Positions 11,939 to 12,641 of a stretch of 12,641 nt of DNA are shown here, piece by piece (position 1 is the stretch's first letter; every line of letters begins with the position of its first letter). The DNA comes from Synergistaceae bacterium (GTDB lineage: Bacteria; Synergistota; Synergistia; Synergistales; Aminobacteriaceae), in contig JAFSNU010000234.1 in assembly GCA_017447325.1 (NCBI GenBank), forward strand, positions 1-12,641, written 5' to 3'. The notes under the pieces are model-generated. The model saw nothing but the letters and a program-made list of their open reading frames with translations, was not told the origin of the DNA and did no database searches. The position numbers were made by a program, and so were the translations under genes.

Positions 11939-12641
11939 ATGTACTCAAAAAAGTTATGGCTTTTGGTTCTGGCCGCGTTGTTTGTTGCAGCTTTAGGCTT
12001 CGCAGCTCATGCTGACGAGGCAGGTAACAGCGCGGTTGACACGTCGAAACTTGAGAGCGCGATTAACTCAGCCGCTAATATCTCGGCGAGAGAAGCGGAA
12101 TTGGCGAAGCGCGAGGCGGAGTTAGGCAAACGCGAGGTTGAACTTGTGCGCAAGGCCCGCGAGCTTAACGGAACGTCGGGCGTTTTAGTCGGACGTGAAA
12201 CGCAGCTTGCAAAGCGCGAACTTGAGATCACGGCGCGTGAAGCTGATTTAGCAAGGCGTGAAGCAGATCTTGCGAGAAAGGCAAGCGAACTTCCGGACGC
12301 AAGTGCGGCGATCTCACAGCGCGAGGCGGAGTTAAGCAAGCGTGAAGAGGCTTTAGCAGCACGCGAGGCTGAATTATTAAAGACCAGCGACGCAAAGAAG
12401 ATAACTGACAACTTTGCGCAGCGCGAGCAGGATTTGATTAAGCGCGAGGAAGCTCAGGCCAAGCGCGAGGCCGAGGCGAACAGGCTCGATGATTTAGCTA
12501 AAAAATTAGCTGAACGCGAGGCTAAATTATCTGAGAGCGAGAAAGAATTTGCCGACAAAGAGAGCGCTTTAAATGCAAGGGCAAAAGAGCTTGACGAACT
12601 CGAGGCAAAAGTAAATTCTCATGCGGACGAGCTTAATAATC
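11939..12641 (+). CDS. Secreted heptad-repeat coiled-coil protein, 3' end outside window
   Basis: An open frame of 234 codons runs from ATG 11939 to the window end. AAGGAGG at 11925-11931 is 7 bases upstream. Residues 1-25 (ending LGFAAHA) are a signal peptide with a clear AHA-D cleavage site. From about residue 47 the mature chain is nearly all charged helix in 7-residue units of the type REAELAK, REAELGK, READLAR, KRELEIT, with Leu at one fixed position and Arg-Glu at two others. This is a long coiled coil. Short breaks with Gly or Pro (NGTSG near 74, LPDAS near 118) divide it into blocks. I do not recognise the protein. The pattern fits a periplasmic or outer-membrane-tethering rod, but no anchor is visible in the part seen. 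Codon use matches the neighbours. The gap of 54 bases after mtnA shows no terminator hairpin. Confidence 0.85.
   Translation, partial: MYSKKLWLLVLAALFVAALGFAAHADEAGNSAVDTSKLESAINSAANISAREAELAKREAELGKREVELVRKARELNGTSGVLVGRETQLAKRELEITAREADLARREADLARKASELPDASAAISQREAELSKREEALAAREAELLKTSDAKKITDNFAQREQDLIKREEAQAKREAEANRLDDLAKKLAEREAKLSESEKEFADKESALNARAKELDELEAKVNSHADELNN

Noticed and set aside
12007..12411. 134-codon minus-strand Ser/Ala-rich ORF
   Set aside because: It is the antisense of the regular heptad codons of the coiled-coil gene, which lack stop codons on the other strand by composition.

Overview
The window looks like a chromosomal stretch from an anaerobic, probably gut-associated bacterium. 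Coding regions carry many TTA and AAT codons, and the spacers are almost pure A/T built from TTAAATTTTAAA-like runs. The gene mix is an Fbp/Afu-type ABC importer, a class I aminotransferase, an FGGY kinase with TauE/SafE and DUF819 membrane proteins, and an efp-asp23-nusB-mtnA cluster. It would fit a Synergistota-like or Firmicutes-like lineage. I cannot assign a phylum from sequence alone.

Layout. Positions 1-2673 (minus strand) hold an ABC importer operon: a substrate-binding protein, then a permease that runs off the left edge, with a hairpin plus U-run between them. Divergent extended -10 promoters at 2718-2726 (-) and 2831-2839 (+) separate it from a class I aspartate aminotransferase (2875-4074, +). 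Positions 8495-4916 (minus) hold a three-gene operon: DUF819 membrane protein, TauE/SafE permease and FGGY carbohydrate kinase, closed by a hairpin at 4865-4890. Positions 8623-11884 (plus) hold elongation factor P, an Asp23-family protein, an unrecognised two-helix membrane protein, NusB, and MtnA, which overlaps nusB by 8 bases. At the right edge a secreted, heptad-repeat coiled-coil protein begins at 11939 and is cut by the window end.

The most interesting region is 4075-4915, which has no long gene. It contains two diverged copies of one module of about 310 bp. Each copy has: (a) on the minus strand, a TTG-start ORF of 46 or 48 codons with a good Shine-Dalgarno, encoding a Lys/Arg-rich N-terminus ending in KKQRR and one hydrophobic helix ending in LW; (b) a minus-strand extended -10 (TGTTAAAAT) with a structured leader of about 70-80 nt; and (c) on the plus strand, a TATAAT promoter just beyond the 3' end of that ORF, a 5' hairpin, and a GC-rich hairpin with a T-rich tail that ends the transcript inside the ORF. 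This is the architecture of a type I toxin-antitoxin locus: a small membrane peptide with a convergent antisense RNA. I do not recognise the peptide family. A third plus-strand promoter (TGATATAAT, 4412-4420) between the modules drives what looks like another structured RNA.

How the genes may work together: the importer brings in an anionic substrate whose identity is not settled by the sequence. The kinase operon probably handles a sugar-like or sulfonate compound. The efp cluster is translation and transcription housekeeping with an envelope-stress-type Asp23 partner. The paired small-RNA/small-peptide modules lie between two unrelated operons and may be a self-contained accessory element. 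All functional calls rest on motif recognition and reading of the sequence. No database search was run.
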